Position numbers and translations under genes: made by a program
Shown here: in pieces, positions 5,729-6,924 of the stretch
How positions within the stretch are numbered: the first letter of the stretch is position 1
How the letters are laid out: every line of letters begins with the position of its first letter
Notes under the pieces: model-generated
Seen by the model: the letters and a program-made list of their open reading frames with translations, nothing else
Databases searched by the model: none
Told to the model about the DNA's origin: nothing
DNA from: Pseudomonadota bacterium
GTDB taxonomy: Bacteria; Pseudomonadota; Alphaproteobacteria; Sphingomonadales; Sphingomonadaceae
Length of the DNA: 6,924 nt
Direction: 5' to 3'
NCBI GenBank assembly: GCA_023392555.1
Contig: JAEVYW010000286.1
Location: 1-6,924, forward strand

Positions 5729-6631
5729 ATGGCAAAGAATGGTGTAGTCTCGATCCCCGCCAGCGGCGGCGAAGCCGGACTCAACCGCTATCTCGCGGAG
5801 ATCAAGAAATTCCCGATCCTCGCCCCTGAGGAGGAGTTCATGCTTGCCAAGCGCTGGCGTGAGCAGGGCGATACCGACGCGGCCGCGAAGCTCGTCAACT
5901 CGCACCTCCGCCTCGTGGCGAAGATCGCCATGGGCTACCGCGGCTATGGCCTGCCGGTCAGCGAGCTGATCAGCGAAGGCAATATCGGCCTGATGCAGGG
6001 CGTGAAGAAGTTCGAGCCCGATCGGGGCTTCCGCCTCGCGACCTATGCGATGTGGTGGATCCGCGCGTCCATCCAGGAATTCATCCTGCGCTCGTGGAGC
6101 CTGGTGAAGATGGGCACCACCGCGGCCCAGAAAAAGCTGTTCTTCAACCTTCGCCGGATGAAGAACCAGATCGAAGCGTTCGAAGAGGGCGACCTGAAGC
6201 CCGCCGACGTCGCCAAGATCGCCAAGGACCTGGGCGTCACCGAGGAAGAAGTCGTCTCGATGAACCGCCGCATGGGCATGGGAGGCGACACCAGCCTCAA
6301 CGCCCCGCTGGCGAGCACCGAGGGCGAAGGCCAGTGGCAGGACTTCCTGGTCGACAGCGGCCCGCTTCAGGACGAGATCATCGCGGACGACGAGGAAACC
6401 CGCGTCCGCCACGATCTGCTGATGGACGCTCTGGAGACGCTCAACGACCGTGAGAAGCACATTCTCACCGAGCGTCGCCTGACCGACGAGCCGAAGACGC
6501 TCGAGGAGCTGAGCCAGGTCTATGACGTCAGCCGCGAGCGTATCCGGCAGATCGAGGTCCGTGCGTTCGAGAAGCTGCAATCGGCGCTGATCCGCCTTGC
6601 TGGCGAAAAGCGGCTGCTACCGGCCGCTTAA
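5729..6631 (+). CDS. rpoH: Heat-shock sigma factor RpoH (sigma-32)
   Basis: RpoH directs RNA polymerase to heat-shock promoters for chaperones and proteases. The protein has 300 residues from the ATG at 5729. Sigma region 1.2 begins at LNRYLAEIKKFPIL (18-31). Region 2 covers about 53-122 and includes the core-binding and -10 recognition parts (SEGNIGLMQGVKKFEPDRG, 82-100, and TYAMWWIRASIQEFI, 105-119). The RpoH-specific box QKKLFFNLR sits at 134-142 and separates this protein from RpoD. Region 3 follows, and region 4 with its helix-turn-helix is at about 230-285 (LEELSQVYDVSRERIRQIEV). The frame is open upstream to 5624, but those 35 residues overlap rluD and do not look like RpoH. AGG (5721-5723) or AGGGAGA (5711-5717) may bind the ribosome. 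It is probably co-transcribed with rluD and may be autoregulated through the upstream promoter. The stop overlaps that of the convergent membrane protein gene. Confidence 0.96.
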   Translation: MAKNGVVSIPASGGEAGLNRYLAEIKKFPILAPEEEFMLAKRWREQGDTDAAAKLVNSHLRLVAKIAMGYRGYGLPVSELISEGNIGLMQGVKKFEPDRGFRLATYAMWWIRASIQEFILRSWSLVKMGTTAAQKKLFFNLRRMKNQIEAFEEGDLKPADVAKIAKDLGVTEEEVVSMNRRMGMGGDTSLNAPLASTEGEGQWQDFLVDSGPLQDEIIADDEETRVRHDLLMDALETLNDREKHILTERRLTDEPKTLEELSQVYDVSRERIRQIEVRAFEKLQSALIRLAGEKRLLPAA

Positions 6632-6924
6632 GCCCGCTCGTCCGCGTCCGCGACAGTCGGGGACGCGGCGGTCAGCTTCTCCCCTTCCCTGGCCTCTTCG
6701 GGGCGGTCCTGGACCGTGTCGTCAAGCGCGACATTGTCGGCCGCCCAGGCGCCTCGCTTGCCGAGCGGGCGCGGACGGCCGGTGGTGCTGTCCTTCGATG
6801 TCTGGTGCTCAATCTCGCCGTTGAGCTCGGCACCGAGGATGAAGACGTAGGCTGACAGGTACATCCAGGTCAGGAGGCCCACGGTCGCCCCCAGCGACCC
6901 ATACGTGGCGCTGTAGTTAGACAC
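6628..6924 (-). CDS. YihY/BrkB-family inner-membrane protein, C-terminal part
   Basis: YihY/BrkB (formerly 'ribonuclease BN-like') proteins are multi-pass inner-membrane proteins of unclear function. Only the last 98 residues are visible; the gene continues past 6924, so no start is assigned (the GTG at the edge is an internal valine). The motif YSATYGSLGATVGLLTWMYL, then SAYVFILGAELNGEIEHQT, matches the family's last transmembrane segment and its conserved GAELN end. A hydrophilic tail of about 56 residues follows, with GKRGAWAADN and an acidic end. The gene converges on rpoH, and its TAA stop (6630-6628) overlaps the rpoH TAA by two bases. Confidence 0.88.
   Translation of the reverse strand: MSNYSATYGSLGATVGLLTWMYLSAYVFILGAELNGEIEHQTSKDSTTGRPRPLGKRGAWAADNVALDDTVQDRPEEAREGEKLTAASPTVADADERA
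6642..6668. terminator. Strong hairpin just past the rpoH stop, possible two-way terminator
   Basis: CCGCGTCC (6642-6649) pairs perfectly with GGACGCGG (6661-6668). Inside this, CGA and TCG pair around the triloop CAG after a single G-G mismatch. It starts eleven bases after the rpoH stop and lies inside the 3' end of the convergent membrane protein gene. No T-run follows on either strand, so it is not a classical intrinsic terminator. Its position between convergent genes suggests termination or 3'-end protection of the rpoH mRNA. The pairing is seen directly; the role is inference. Confidence 0.4.

Noticed and set aside
5654..6580. A 308-codon minus-strand open frame antisense to rpoH
   Set aside because: It is a mirror of the conserved rpoH frame with no recognisable motifs.
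1..6924. Mobile elements, CRISPR arrays, tRNA/rRNA genes and riboswitches
   Set aside because: No inverted terminal repeats, regular direct repeats, cloverleaf sequences or known riboswitch cores were seen on either strand.

Overview
The window fits the chromosome of an alphaproteobacterium, most likely a member of the Sphingomonadales. Base composition is high-GC with strong G/C bias at third codon positions. The chpT gene is limited to alphaproteobacteria, RpoH is the 300-residue alphaproteobacterial type, and rluD-rpoH is a familiar alphaproteobacterial gene pair. The order-level assignment is inference from general resemblance, not from a search. Nothing looks horizontally acquired: there are no insertion sequences, CRISPR arrays, tRNA or rRNA genes, and no shift in base composition.

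Left half (1-3318, minus strand): a three-gene set reading right to left, chpT, then cheA, then cheW (its 3' end lies outside the window). ChpT is the histidine phosphotransferase of the CckA-ChpT-CtrA cell-cycle and motility relay. CheA is the chemotaxis kinase and CheW its receptor coupling protein. cheA and cheW overlap by one base (TAATG), so they are translated together. The CheA is unusual: it lacks a recognisable P2 domain, has two CheW-type modules in tandem, and ends in what looks like a short, degenerate receiver domain.

Middle (3319-4679): an 83-base divergent gap, then a plus-strand gene for an exported serine hydrolase of the beta-lactamase/CubicO fold (SxxK motif present, canonical YxN and KTG motifs altered).

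Right half (4680-6924): a short gap with a good candidate heat-shock (sigma-32 type) promoter, then rluD (23S rRNA pseudouridine synthase) and rpoH (heat-shock sigma factor) in the same direction. If the promoter is real, RpoH would drive its own operon. rpoH ends tail-to-tail with a YihY/BrkB-family inner-membrane protein gene (minus strand, N-terminal part outside the window). Their stop codons share the bases TTAA, and a strong hairpin sits just past the rpoH stop.

I see no wholly new system here. The points most worth a second look are the CheA C-terminus, the candidate RpoH promoter in front of rluD-rpoH, and the physical coupling of chpT to a chemotaxis kinase operon.
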